25,026 nt of DNA from contig JAHWKO010000026.1 in NCBI GenBank assembly GCA_019347855.1, positions 1 to 25,026 of the forward strand, in the 5' to 3' direction. A model generated the notes under the pieces. That model saw only the letters and a program-made list of their open reading frames with translations, did no database searches and had not been told where the DNA came from. The position numbers and the translations under genes were made by a program. The DNA is from Actinomycetota bacterium (GTDB lineage: Bacteria > Actinomycetota > Nitriliruptoria > Nitriliruptorales > JAHWKO01). Below are positions 1-7,819 of this stretch, piece after piece. The number at the start of each line of letters is the position of its first letter. Position 1 is the first letter of the stretch.

Positions 1-1
1 G

Positions 2-313
2 CCCCCCTGGCACCGCGTCCCCCACCCCATCATCCCCGGCAGCCGCGACGCCCCCCGCAGCCACCGGCCCGGCGCCTGCCCGCAAGCCATGCACCTCAAC
101 GAAGGCTGGGCCAACGGCGGCACCACCGAGCTCGACGCCACCGCTCCCGGCTGCAAACGACACCACGACCTACGCGACATCGTCGGGTGGCACGTCGACC
201 TCGACCCCGACACCGCAACCACCACATGGACCAGGCGGGTTCCCGCTGGCTCGCGGGAACACCGCTCCCCCGACCGCAGGACCGTCCTGGTCACCCATCC
301 ACCGGATCCGTAG
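2..313 (+). CDS. C-terminal fragment of an HNH/DUF222-like protein (5' end outside window)
   Basis: The reading frame is open from the window edge to a TAG at 311-313, giving about 103 residues. It contains an HNH-like core with His in MHLNEGW, then GWANGGTTELD, a Cys and the pair HH in GCKRHHDLRD, followed by GWHVDLDPDTATTTWT. This spacing resembles the C-terminal nuclease region of actinobacterial DUF222/13E12-type proteins, which usually occur in several copies per genome and have no settled role. The central Asn expected before the last Cys-His-His block appears to be replaced (LDATAP), and the tail after TWT is Arg/Pro-rich and unlike the usual ending. The copy may be degenerate. The N-terminal DUF222 domain, if present, lies outside the window. 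The family call rests on this short motif only. Confidence 0.5.
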   Translation, partial: PPWHRVPHPIIPGSRDAPRSHRPGACPQAMHLNEGWANGGTTELDATAPGCKRHHDLRDIVGWHVDLDPDTATTTWTRRVPAGSREHRSPDRRTVLVTHPPDP

Positions 314-387
314 GTAGCCCGTTCCCACCCGTGCCGTGCGCAAGGAAGTCGACCACATCCTCCTCCCCCTCGAGCGCCCCGTCAGGG

Positions 388-2901
388 CTAGCGGGCGCCC
401 TTGCGCACCTCGTTCGCGGCACGGCGGACACGCACCGAGTTCTGCGCCATCCGGATCGCGTTCGACAAGCCCTTCTCGCGGATCACCTCGAAGAACCGCT
501 TCGCGAGCTGGACCGGGGATCGGCGTGGGTACCTCACCTTGCCCACGTCGATGTAGGGGTTGTCGGGCCGCTCGATGTCCGGGGCTCGACGGGGGAACCG
601 GCAGAAGTCGAGGAGCGGGGCAAGCGACCGTTCCCACGTCATGTCCGGGGCGAGCTCCTCGACGTTCGCCTTCGCCTCGGCGTACCGGTCGGGCTGGGCG
701 ATCCGCACCAGCGCCGCCGCGAGATCATCCACGTCCTCGGCGTTGACGACCTCACCGAGATCGTGCAGCCGGACCATCCGTGACAGCGAGTCGCCCTCGG
801 TGCAGACGATCGGCAGGCCAGCCCACAGGTAGTCGAGGATCCGGGTGCGGAACGACAGCTCCGTCTCGAGGTGGAGGAAGTGCGTCGACACCCCCACGTC
901 GGAATCGAGCAGGTAGTTGGCACGGTCCTCGTAGTCGACCCACCCGTCGTTGAAGAACACGTGCTCGCCGAGCAGGTCCAGCTCCTCGGCGACGCGGAAC
1001 GCCTCACCCGCCCGGGCCATCTCCGGCACGTCCGGGTTCGGGTGCGCCGTGCCGAGGAAGAACAGCTTGATGCGGGGCTCATGCTCGACGGCCTTGCCGA
1101 CCGCACGGATCAACGTCGCCGGGTCGAACCAGTTGTAGATCCCGCCGCCCCACAGCAGGACGAAGTCGTCCTCGGAGATGTTGCCAGCCTGGCCGGCGCC
1201 TGACGCGGAGAGAGCGGCACCCTTGATCGCGCGGCGCTCCTGCTTGGGAGGCTCCGACGGCAGGCCGAACGGGGCGACCTCGAGGAACCCCTTCAGGTCG
1301 GGGTCGTGGTCGTAGGTCGCCGGGTTGATCCGGCCCACCGCCGCGAGCTGGCCGAGCCAGAAGTCACGTTGCTTGTCGGAGGCGCAGAGGAACAGGTCGC
1401 CGCGCTCGAGCTGGTCGTTGATCACGTCCTTGTCGGACTTGAAGGTCTGCCAGCGCTCCTGGGGTGACTCGTCACGGCGGAGGACGATCGCCTCGATGTG
1501 GAACGGGTCGTAGATATCGACCACGATCGGGGTGTCGGACTCGGCGATCTCGGGGTAGTGGAAGAGCGTGAACCCCTGGACGACGATCACCTCGGCCCAC
1601 TCGATCAGGTCGTCGACCTTGCCACCGGAGAAGTGCACGGTCCGGAAGCGCTCGTGGCTGATCGACGGCTCGGACATGCCGCCGAGCACGACCTCGTGCT
1701 CGACGGACAGGAGCTTGGCCATCTCCCACGCCCGGATCGCGGGGCCGGCCATCTTCGTGCTGAGGGTGTCGGCCGTGATGACGAGGACGCGCTGACGCAC
1801 GGTCGCGTGCCACTTGAGGTCGAAGGCGTCGACCGCTTCCTGGAAGACGGCGAGGAACGTGGGTTCCGGGACGTTCGGCATGACCGGCTGCTTGAACAGC
1901 CGCATGATCTCGCGGTCGCCGCGACGGCGAAGGAGCTGGATCCTGCCGCGCTTCTCACGCAGCTGGTCCAGCCACAGACCGAAGTCGCGCAACGCGGCGA
2001 GGTGCGCCCCGGTCATGGCGGACACCTGCGGATCGGGGACGGGTTCCTCCTCGGTCCCGATCCGATAGTCGCCGAGGTCGGTGTCCTCGTTGTAGAACCC
2101 GCGGAGCATCGCGAGGATCACGCTGGCGGGCAGCGTCCGGGCGAGCATCTCGTCGCCGTAGTTCTTGAAGATCGTGGCCAGCGCGTTGCGCTCGAGGAGG
2201 TAGCGGCGGCGGGGCTCGCCGAACCGCTCGACCGTCCCGTGGTGGCGGTGGTACATCACCGCGTCGGGGACGAAGAGCACCTCGTAGCCGAGGACCCACA
2301 ACCGCCAGCCGAAGTCGACGTCCTCGAAGTAGGCGAAGTAGTCCTCGTCGAAACCGCCGACCTCGTTGAAGACCTTCTTGCGGACCGCCATCGACGCCCC
2401 GGTCACGAACAGCGACGGCCGCTGGGTGAGGTCGTCCGGCGGAGCCTCCTCCCAGTGGTCCGCGAAGCCGTGGCCGTAGAACGCCATGACCCCGCCTGCG
2501 AAGTCGACGGTCTTCCCCTCCTCGTCGAGGACGAGCCCCCCGGTGCAGGCGACCTTGTCCCGCATCGTCATGGGGGTGACGAGCTCGCGCAGCCACGACG
2601 GATCGGCGACCGCGTCGTTGTTGATCAGCGCGACGATCTCGCCGTCGGCGGCCTTGGCACCCTGGTTCACCGCGGGGGCGAAGCCGGTGTTGGTGTCGTT
2701 GACGATGACCCGTACGTCGGGGAACCGCTCACGGACGAACCCGACCGAGCCGTCGCCCGACGCGTTGTCGATGAACACGATGTCGTACCGGTCCGACGGG
2801 TAGTCCTGCGCCATCAGCGACCCGAGGCACCGTTCGAGGTAATCCCGACCGTTGTAGTTGATCACGACGACCGTCACGGTCGGGTGGTGGTCGGCGGCCA
2901 T
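388..2901 (-). CDS. Two-domain glycosyltransferase, GT2 fused to GT4-like
   Basis: The product has 837 residues. Residues 8-250 form a GT2 (GT-A fold) domain: VTVVVINYNGRDYLERCLGS at the start, the IDNASGDGS loop, INNDA near 93-97 in the place of the metal-binding DXD, and GGFDEDYFAYFEDVDFGWRL near the acceptor site. After a linker of about 120 residues, a GT-B type domain starts near 370 (RVLVITADTLSTKMAGPAIR) and runs to about 770, with WGGGIYNWFDPATLIRA and FFLGTAHPNP. Family knowledge suggests two successive sugar additions to a surface polysaccharide at the inner face of the membrane; donor and acceptor cannot be read. ATG at 2901 has GAGGA five bases upstream. It is transcribed away from the + glycosyltransferase cassette, so the two probably share a divergent control region. 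No membrane segment is evident. Confidence 0.88.
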   Translation of the reverse strand: MAADHHPTVTVVVINYNGRDYLERCLGSLMAQDYPSDRYDIVFIDNASGDGSVGFVRERFPDVRVIVNDTNTGFAPAVNQGAKAADGEIVALINNDAVADPSWLRELVTPMTMRDKVACTGGLVLDEEGKTVDFAGGVMAFYGHGFADHWEEAPPDDLTQRPSLFVTGASMAVRKKVFNEVGGFDEDYFAYFEDVDFGWRLWVLGYEVLFVPDAVMYHRHHGTVERFGEPRRRYLLERNALATIFKNYGDEMLARTLPASVILAMLRGFYNEDTDLGDYRIGTEEEPVPDPQVSAMTGAHLAALRDFGLWLDQLREKRGRIQLLRRRGDREIMRLFKQPVMPNVPEPTFLAVFQEAVDAFDLKWHATVRQRVLVITADTLSTKMAGPAIRAWEMAKLLSVEHEVVLGGMSEPSISHERFRTVHFSGGKVDDLIEWAEVIVVQGFTLFHYPEIAESDTPIVVDIYDPFHIEAIVLRRDESPQERWQTFKSDKDVINDQLERGDLFLCASDKQRDFWLGQLAAVGRINPATYDHDPDLKGFLEVAPFGLPSEPPKQERRAIKGAALSASGAGQAGNISEDDFVLLWGGGIYNWFDPATLIRAVGKAVEHEPRIKLFFLGTAHPNPDVPEMARAGEAFRVAEELDLLGEHVFFNDGWVDYEDRANYLLDSDVGVSTHFLHLETELSFRTRILDYLWAGLPIVCTEGDSLSRMVRLHDLGEVVNAEDVDDLAAALVRIAQPDRYAEAKANVEELAPDMTWERSLAPLLDFCRFPRRAPDIERPDNPYIDVGKVRYPRRSPVQLAKRFFEVIREKGLSNAIRMAQNSVRVRRAANEVRKGAR

Positions 2902-2933
2902 GCGGATCCTCGGGAGAAGGGTGGGAGTCTCGG

Positions 2934-2939
2934 AGCTTA
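2934..2939 (-). promoter_or_regulatory. Putative -10 box TAAGCT for the GT2-GT4 gene
   Basis: On the minus strand TAAGCT fits the actinobacterial TANNNT -10 pattern. It predicts a start near 2927 and a leader of about 26 bases that includes the GAGGA ribosome binding site. No convincing -35 is seen. Confidence 0.35.
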
Positions 2940-2990
2940 GAGGCTGAGCCCGTGGGGTCCCGAGCGCGTGGACCGCGACCGGCGATTGGC

Positions 2991-2996
2991 TAGTGT
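2991..2996 (+). promoter_or_regulatory. Putative -10 box TAGTGT for the + glycosyltransferase cassette
   Basis: TAGTGT fits TANNNT and lies about 50 bases from the opposing TAAGCT box. A start near 3003 would leave the GAAGG ribosome binding site at 3027-3031 inside the leader. No clear -35 is seen. Confidence 0.3.
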
Positions 2997-3026
2997 CGAC
3001 AGCCGTCCGCGCCGCCAGGATCCACC

Positions 3027-3031
3027 GAAGG
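3027..3031 (+). promoter_or_regulatory. Shine-Dalgarno GAAGG that may set an ATC start at 3039
   Basis: GAAGG lies 7 bases before an in-frame ATC at 3039. The only canonical start near the N-terminus, GTG at 3063, has no recognisable Shine-Dalgarno and begins inside the first beta strand of the GT2 fold. The window offers no other ATG, GTG or TTG between the upstream in-frame stop (2991-2993) and 3063. Confidence 0.35.
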
Positions 3032-3062
3032 TCAAGCGATCAGCGCCGCTCCCGACGTCTCC

Positions 3063-3986
3063 GTGGTCCTGCCCGTCTACAACGAGGCCGGACACCTCCG
3101 CGACGAGGTCGACCGGATCCGGCGCTCGCTCGACGCCTCGGAGTTCAGCTACGAGCTGATCGTGATCGACGACGGCTCCACCGACGGCAGCGGCGAGGTG
3201 GCCGCAGGGATCGAGGGCATCCGTCTGCTGCGGTTCCGCGACAACCGGGGGTCGGGATCGGTGCGACGCATCGGCACCCGGGCCGCGCGCGCCCCGGTCG
3301 TGGTGTGGACCGACGCGGACATGACCTACCCGAACGATCGGATCCCCGAGCTGGTCCGATCCCTGGAGGGCTACGACCAGGTGGTCGGGGCGCGGACGAC
3401 CGAGGAGGGCAGCCACCGCTTCCTGCGCAAGCCCGCGAAGTGGATCATCCGTCGCATCGCGATCATGCTCAGCCGGACGGACATCCCGGATCTGAACTCC
3501 GGGTTCCGCGCGTTCCGCAAGGACGTCGCCGAGCAGTTCCTGCACCTGCTCCCCGAGGGGTTCTCGTGCGTGACGACGATCACGCTGAGCTTCCTCACGA
3601 GCGGGTACTCGGTGAACTACGTGCCGATCGAGTACGCCGAGCGGGCGGGCCGTTCCAAGTTCCACTGGTACCAGGACAGCAAGCGGTACCTGATGCAGGT
3701 CGTGCGGATGATCCTGATGTTCGAGCCGCTACGGGTCCTGGGGCCGTTGGGGCTGGGCCTGCTGACGCTCGGCGTCGGCAAGGTGGTCTACGACGTGATC
3801 GCGCACCCGCTCCGCATCGCGGGCAACACCCAGCTGATCCTGCTGGCGGCGCTGATCACGATCCTGATCGCGCTGCTGTCGGACCTCGTCGTGCGGTTGA
3901 CCCGACCGCGACTGGAGGTCATGCCGGTCGCCCAGGTCGAACGCGACCCCGCGACGGACCGCGCGGCCTCCGCCGCTGAGCGCTGA
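3063..3986 (+). CDS. GT2 polyprenyl-phosphate sugar synthase (DPM1-like) with C-terminal membrane helices
   Basis: Members of this family move a sugar from a nucleotide donor to polyprenyl phosphate on the cytoplasmic side. The 307-residue form shows VLPVYNEAGHL, VIDDGSTDGS, WTDADMTYP (the DXD motif), LNSGFRAFRKDV and RSKFHWYQDSKRY, all typical of DPM1/dolichyl-phosphate-mannose-synthase relatives. Two hydrophobic helices follow (about 220-240 and 257-283). The GTG at 3063 is the first canonical start, but it removes the usual VSV that precedes VLPVYNE. An ATC at 3039 with GAAGG 7 bases upstream would restore it (product starting ISAAPDVSV). The stop is 3 bases before the next gene's GTG. The GT-C enzyme two genes downstream is a natural user of the lipid-linked sugar. 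The exact sugar is unknown. Confidence 0.88.
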   Translation: MVLPVYNEAGHLRDEVDRIRRSLDASEFSYELIVIDDGSTDGSGEVAAGIEGIRLLRFRDNRGSGSVRRIGTRAARAPVVVWTDADMTYPNDRIPELVRSLEGYDQVVGARTTEEGSHRFLRKPAKWIIRRIAIMLSRTDIPDLNSGFRAFRKDVAEQFLHLLPEGFSCVTTITLSFLTSGYSVNYVPIEYAERAGRSKFHWYQDSKRYLMQVVRMILMFEPLRVLGPLGLGLLTLGVGKVVYDVIAHPLRIAGNTQLILLAALITILIALLSDLVVRLTRPRLEVMPVAQVERDPATDRAASAAER

Positions 3987-3989
3987 CCC

Positions 3990-5168
3990 GTGACCCGGCC
4001 CCGGGTCGTCGTCGCGACCACGAACTTCCCCCTGCAGCGCCGCGGTGATCGCACCGGGACGTTCGTGGTCGATCCCGTCCTGGCGCTGGCCGACGAGGTC
4101 GATCAGGTCGTGATCATGCCCAACGATGCACAGGTCGGGGCGCCGCGCGAGCGCTGGGCGGACCGCGTGCCGGTGATCCGGTTCAACTACTGGTGGCCAC
4201 GGTCGGCGATGTGCCTGGCGCACGGGGACGGCATCCCGACGAACCTGCAGCGGTCGTGGCTCGCCCGGGCACAGCTGGTGCCGATGGTGGTGCTGTTCGC
4301 GTGGTGGATCGTCCGGCTCGCTCGGCGGGCCGACGTGGTCCACGCGCACTGGCTCCCGGTCGCGCTGCTGGCGCTGCCGGCCCGGTGGCTGTGGGGCACA
4401 CCGATCGCGGTGACCGTGCACGGCACCGACATCACCCAGTTCCCGGACGGGTTCCTGCGGTGGGCGCTGCGACAGGTCGACGTCGTCGTGTCCGCGCACG
4501 ACGATCTGCTGAGCACGGTCGAGGACCTGGCTCCGGGCACGCGCACCGAGCGGATCCGCCACTTGGTGCAGCCCCAACCTGCGGACCCGGACGGGGAGGG
4601 GCTGCTCGACCGGCTCGTCGGCGACGCCCCGATGGCGCTGTTCGTCGCCCGCCTGTCACCCGAGCGTGACCCGGTGACGTTCGTCCGCGCCGCCCCCCAC
4701 GTGCTCGACGAGGTACCGGACGCCCACCTGGTCGTCGTCGGTGACGGGCCGGTGCGAACCCACGTGGAAGCGGAGGTCGAGCGGCTGGGGCTGGGAGGAC
4801 TCGTGCACATCGTGGGCCACCGCCCCGATGTGTGGACCTTCTACCGACGTGCGGACGTGTTCGCGGCGGTCTCGGACCGGAACAACGTCTGGGTCACGGT
4901 GGTGGTCGAGGCGATGCGCGCGAGCGTGCCGGTCGTGGCGACGACCGCCGGCGTGACCGCGGAGACCCTGCAGGACCGGCACGACGCCATGCTCGTCCCC
5001 GTCGGGGATCCTCCCGCGGTTGGTCGCGCCATCGCGGAGCTGCTGACGGACGACGAGCTGCACCGTCGGGTCGCGGCGAACGCCGCGGACACGCTGCGCC
5101 GGGAGGGGTTCGATCCAGGCGAGGTACGCGACCGCACCGTTCGGCTGTACCGGGAGCTGGCCCGGTGA
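3990..5168 (+). CDS. GT4 family glycosyltransferase
   Basis: The 392-residue GT-B enzyme carries an N-terminal acceptor domain (VVVATTNFPLQRRGDRTGTF, then VHAHWLPVALLALP and VTVHGTDITQFP). Its C-terminal donor domain has FVARLSPERDPVTFVRAAP, LVVVGDGPVR, VGHRPDVWTFYRRADVFAAVS and VVEAMRASVPVVATTAGVTAE. The last block supplies the acidic residue of the E-x7-E-like region (VVVEAMRASVPVV). The usual second Glu is not obvious, so catalytic detail is uncertain. Start GTG at 3990 is 3 bases after the previous stop, and the stop overlaps the next start as GTGA, so it is translated as part of a three-gene cassette. It probably adds a sugar to a lipid-linked oligosaccharide in the cytoplasm. The substrate cannot be deduced. 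Confidence 0.88.
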   Translation: MTRPRVVVATTNFPLQRRGDRTGTFVVDPVLALADEVDQVVIMPNDAQVGAPRERWADRVPVIRFNYWWPRSAMCLAHGDGIPTNLQRSWLARAQLVPMVVLFAWWIVRLARRADVVHAHWLPVALLALPARWLWGTPIAVTVHGTDITQFPDGFLRWALRQVDVVVSAHDDLLSTVEDLAPGTRTERIRHLVQPQPADPDGEGLLDRLVGDAPMALFVARLSPERDPVTFVRAAPHVLDEVPDAHLVVVGDGPVRTHVEAEVERLGLGGLVHIVGHRPDVWTFYRRADVFAAVSDRNNVWVTVVVEAMRASVPVVATTAGVTAETLQDRHDAMLVPVGDPPAVGRAIAELLTDDELHRRVAANAADTLRREGFDPGEVRDRTVRLYRELAR

Positions 5169-6835
5169 GCGACGCGACGACCGAGGCCGGTCCGGTGACG
5201 GCCTCCGAGGGACGGCTCGCACCGTTGCGGCTGGCGCGAGCCACCCCGGCCGCCGTGTGGTTGCTGTGCGCCCTGCAGTTCCTCCTCGCGGTCGGGTACG
5301 CGGTCGCCGTGCCGCTGCTCCACGCCCCGGACGAGCACGCGCACGTCGACCGGATCCTCGCCGGGGACCCGTCCGACCTCGATCCGCTCGAGGACGACGC
5401 CGACCTGTCGCAGCGCACGATCGCGATCCTCCCCCGCGTGCGGCTGCACGCGATCGACTGGCGGGTCGCGCCGATCCAGCCGTGGGGTGGGCTCGAGGCC
5501 GCGGCGGCACCTCCCCGGGAGGACCGACCGGCCTACCCGGAGCTCGCCCCCGCGGCGTCAGCGGGGATCCTCAACAACACGGCCAGTCACCCGCCCCTCT
5601 ACTACGTGTACGAGGCGGGCGGGCTGGAGGTCCTGCGGGCCAGTGAGGGTCTGGTGGGGGACGGGGACGCCTGGTCGTGGGATCGGACGCTGCTCGCGCT
5701 GCGCGTGCTGTCGGCGTTGCTGGTGCTGCCGATCCCGTGGCTCGCCTACTGGACCGCGGTCCGCCTCGCGCGCCGGCGTTCCGTGGGGCTCGTCGCCGCC
5801 ACGGTCCCAGTCGCGATCCCGCAGCTGGCACACATCACGGGGTCCGTCAACAACGATGCGCTGCTGGTGCTGACGACCTCGGTCGTCGCGCTGGGGTGCG
5901 TGTGGATCGCGACCGGCGACCGGTCCCTGCGGACCGGGGCGCTGACCGGGGGCGCCGCGGGGCTGGCGCTGCTGACGAAGATCTTCGCGCTCGGGGCGCC
6001 GCTCTGGATCGGGGTGGCGTACGCCGTTGCCTGGTTGCGGCACCAGACGGATGACCCGGGTTCGCCGGGCCGCGCGTCGGCGGGGCTCGCGATCGCGGCG
6101 GTCAGCACCGTCGTGTTCGGCGGCTGGTACGTCCTGCGTCTGCTCGTGCTGTACGGCACGCCCGCGCCCCGCCCGTTCGCGTACCCACAAGAGACGATCG
6201 ACCCCGAGGTCGGCTTCTGGCTCACCGAGGTCTGGTTGCGGACCAGCGCGACCTTCTGGGGGTTCTTCGGGATCGAGCAGTTCCACCTCCCCCGATGGCT
6301 GATCCTCGTGCTGACGCTCGCGGTCGTCGCGACCATCGTTGCGGCACTGGTCGGCGGTCGGTGGGCCGCGCCCCTCTCGCGGATCGCGGACGTGGGGGTG
6401 CTGCTGCTGCCCGTCGTCACGGCCGGCGCGATGATGCTGTACGCGTCGTGGCAGGGCTACATCCAGACCGGGCTGCCGGTCGGCCTGCACGGTCGCTACC
6501 TGTTCGTGGGGCTCGTCGGGGTCGCGGCCGCCGTGGGCCTCGGGATCGGGCCACTCGGCGGCCGGCCCGCCACGATCCGCTGGGTGGCGATCTCCGTGTT
6601 CCTGGTGGCCGTCGTCGTCCAGGCGCTCGGGGCGTGGACCGTCGTGCGTTCCTTCTACGCCGGGCCGGATCTGGCCGCGGAGGTCAGGGCGCTACTGGAA
6701 TGGTCCCCGGTACGCCCCCGCTACCTCGGGGCGATCGGGGCGCTCGCTGCAGCCACGGGATCCGGCGCCCTGTGGACGCTGCGTCCGGGCTGGACCCATG
6801 ACGCGGAGATGCGTGACCGGGCCGCTCGGACCTGA
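5165..6835 (+). CDS. DUF2142-type polytopic membrane protein, likely GT-C glycosyltransferase
   Basis: The product has 556 residues, starting at the GTG that overlaps the previous stop as GTGA. The first helix is near residues 30-50 and is followed directly by HAPDEHAH (53-60). That acidic first-loop motif, with NNTASHPPLYY and LHGRYLFVGL further on, is characteristic of DUF2142 and other GT-C enzymes. These use polyprenyl-phosphate sugars on the outer face of the membrane. About ten hydrophobic segments can be counted (for example LLALRVLSALLVLPIP, WLILVLTLAVVATIVAAL, WVAISVFLVAVVVQAL). Placement after a polyprenyl-phosphate sugar synthase suggests that enzyme supplies its donor. It ends 12 bases before the convergent membrane-protein gene. 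Function in detail is inferred. Confidence 0.8.
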   Translation: MSDATTEAGPVTASEGRLAPLRLARATPAAVWLLCALQFLLAVGYAVAVPLLHAPDEHAHVDRILAGDPSDLDPLEDDADLSQRTIAILPRVRLHAIDWRVAPIQPWGGLEAAAAPPREDRPAYPELAPAASAGILNNTASHPPLYYVYEAGGLEVLRASEGLVGDGDAWSWDRTLLALRVLSALLVLPIPWLAYWTAVRLARRRSVGLVAATVPVAIPQLAHITGSVNNDALLVLTTSVVALGCVWIATGDRSLRTGALTGGAAGLALLTKIFALGAPLWIGVAYAVAWLRHQTDDPGSPGRASAGLAIAAVSTVVFGGWYVLRLLVLYGTPAPRPFAYPQETIDPEVGFWLTEVWLRTSATFWGFFGIEQFHLPRWLILVLTLAVVATIVAALVGGRWAAPLSRIADVGVLLLPVVTAGAMMLYASWQGYIQTGLPVGLHGRYLFVGLVGVAAAVGLGIGPLGGRPATIRWVAISVFLVAVVVQALGAWTVVRSFYAGPDLAAEVRALLEWSPVRPRYLGAIGALAAATGSGALWTLRPGWTHDAEMRDRAART

Positions 6836-6847
6836 GGTGGGGCGGGT

Positions 6848-7819
6848 TCAGGCTGCGGGCTTCACCGCCCGGGCCAGGGCGAGCGAGACGAGCTCCGCGA
6901 CGATCTCGGCCAGCCGGATCGCGGTGACCACCACCAGGGCGGGCCCCGCCCCGATCGTCGGAGCCAGCACCAGGGCGGTTGCCCCCTCGCGGGGCCCGAT
7001 CCCACCGGGGGAGAAGACGGCGATGCGCCCGACGAACTGTCCGAACACGAACGCCCCGACGGCCAGGCCGAAGACGCCGGTGAGGCTCCCCACCGTGCCT
7101 GCGACCATCACGAGGAACGCCGCGAGCCGCAGGCCGAAGTTGGCGAGGAAGTAGACGGTGATCCGGACAGACGTGCCCGATGCCACCTCGACCTCGTCCA
7201 CGCGCTCGGCGAGCGTGCCACCGCGGATCCGTCGCACCCCTGGCAGGCGCAGCGCCCACGCCGCCATCCGGAGCAGGAGGGTTGGGCGGACCATCCCCAT
7301 CACGAGCACGACGGCGGGCAGCGCCCCGACCGCGGCGACCCACCCCCAGCCCTCGGCCACCTGGAGCCACAGCGGTAGGGTCACGAACACCAGGACCGCG
7401 TCCACCGCCGAGAACCACGCCAGCTCGACAACGGCCGTGGAGCCCGCCACAGCCGTGGTGATCCCGTAGCGCCGCGCCATGACCGCCCGGGCGCCAGCCT
7501 GGGCGGTCGACAGGGTGAACCGCGCGAGCTGGGAGACCGACCAGACCCACATCGCCGACCGGAACGCGATCCGCGGGCCGACGACGGCGACGATCTCCCG
7601 CCAGGTGTAGGCGAGGATGAGGTTGCCCACGATGTTGAGCGCAACCGCGACGGCCACGGGAACGACCCCGGGGAGTCCCCCCGCGGACTCGACGTCCGAC
7701 CAGCGGCCACGGATCGCCAGCACCACCGCGACGAGGATCGCGATCGATGCGATCCATCCCAGGACGCGGACCCACCGGCGACGCCGGGGCGCTCGGCCTG
7801 GTCGCTCGTCGTCGGTCAG
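6848..7819 (-). CDS. AglD/LPG-synthase-like polytopic membrane protein (UPF0104 family), CTG start
   Basis: This is a 323-residue integral membrane protein with about eight hydrophobic segments. It carries the family hallmarks ARFTLSTAQAGARAVMARRYG near residue 95 and FSPGGIGPREGATALV near 265. Relatives (MprF N-domain, archaeal AglD) act on or move lipid-linked substrates at the membrane. The start is unusual. AGGAGG (7827-7832) lies 7 bases before CTG at 7819-7817, and that CTG overlaps the upstream stop as CTGA, the geometry seen for GTGA and ATGA pairs elsewhere in this window. The alternatives are GTG at 7939, which would overlap the upstream gene by 124 bases with an unlikely Gly/Arg-rich N-terminus, or GTG at 7726, inside the first helix. 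Cotranscription with the SpoIID-CWB2 gene is likely. Confidence 0.8.
   Translation of the reverse strand: MTDDERPGRAPRRRRWVRVLGWIASIAILVAVVLAIRGRWSDVESAGGLPGVVPVAVAVALNIVGNLILAYTWREIVAVVGPRIAFRSAMWVWSVSQLARFTLSTAQAGARAVMARRYGITTAVAGSTAVVELAWFSAVDAVLVFVTLPLWLQVAEGWGWVAAVGALPAVVLVMGMVRPTLLLRMAAWALRLPGVRRIRGGTLAERVDEVEVASGTSVRITVYFLANFGLRLAAFLVMVAGTVGSLTGVFGLAVGAFVFGQFVGRIAVFSPGGIGPREGATALVLAPTIGAGPALVVVTAIRLAEIVAELVSLALARAVKPAA

Noticed and set aside
374..398. Hairpin GCGCCC/GGGCGC around the stop of the GT2-GT4 gene
   Set aside because: Only 6 base pairs with a 13-base loop and no U-tract; such stems are expected often by chance at this GC content.
1498..2940. Long + frame opposite the GT2-GT4 gene (480 codons)
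   Set aside because: Its sequence is a low-complexity mix of Glu, Val, Arg, Asp and Gly with no domain, as expected from the antisense of a GC-rich gene; the minus-strand product has clear glycosyltransferase motifs.
4832..5164. N-terminal extension of the GT-C gene to 4832
   Set aside because: That part is an Arg/Gly-rich shadow of the GT4 gene; the GTG at 5165 overlaps the upstream stop and gives a sensible N-terminus.
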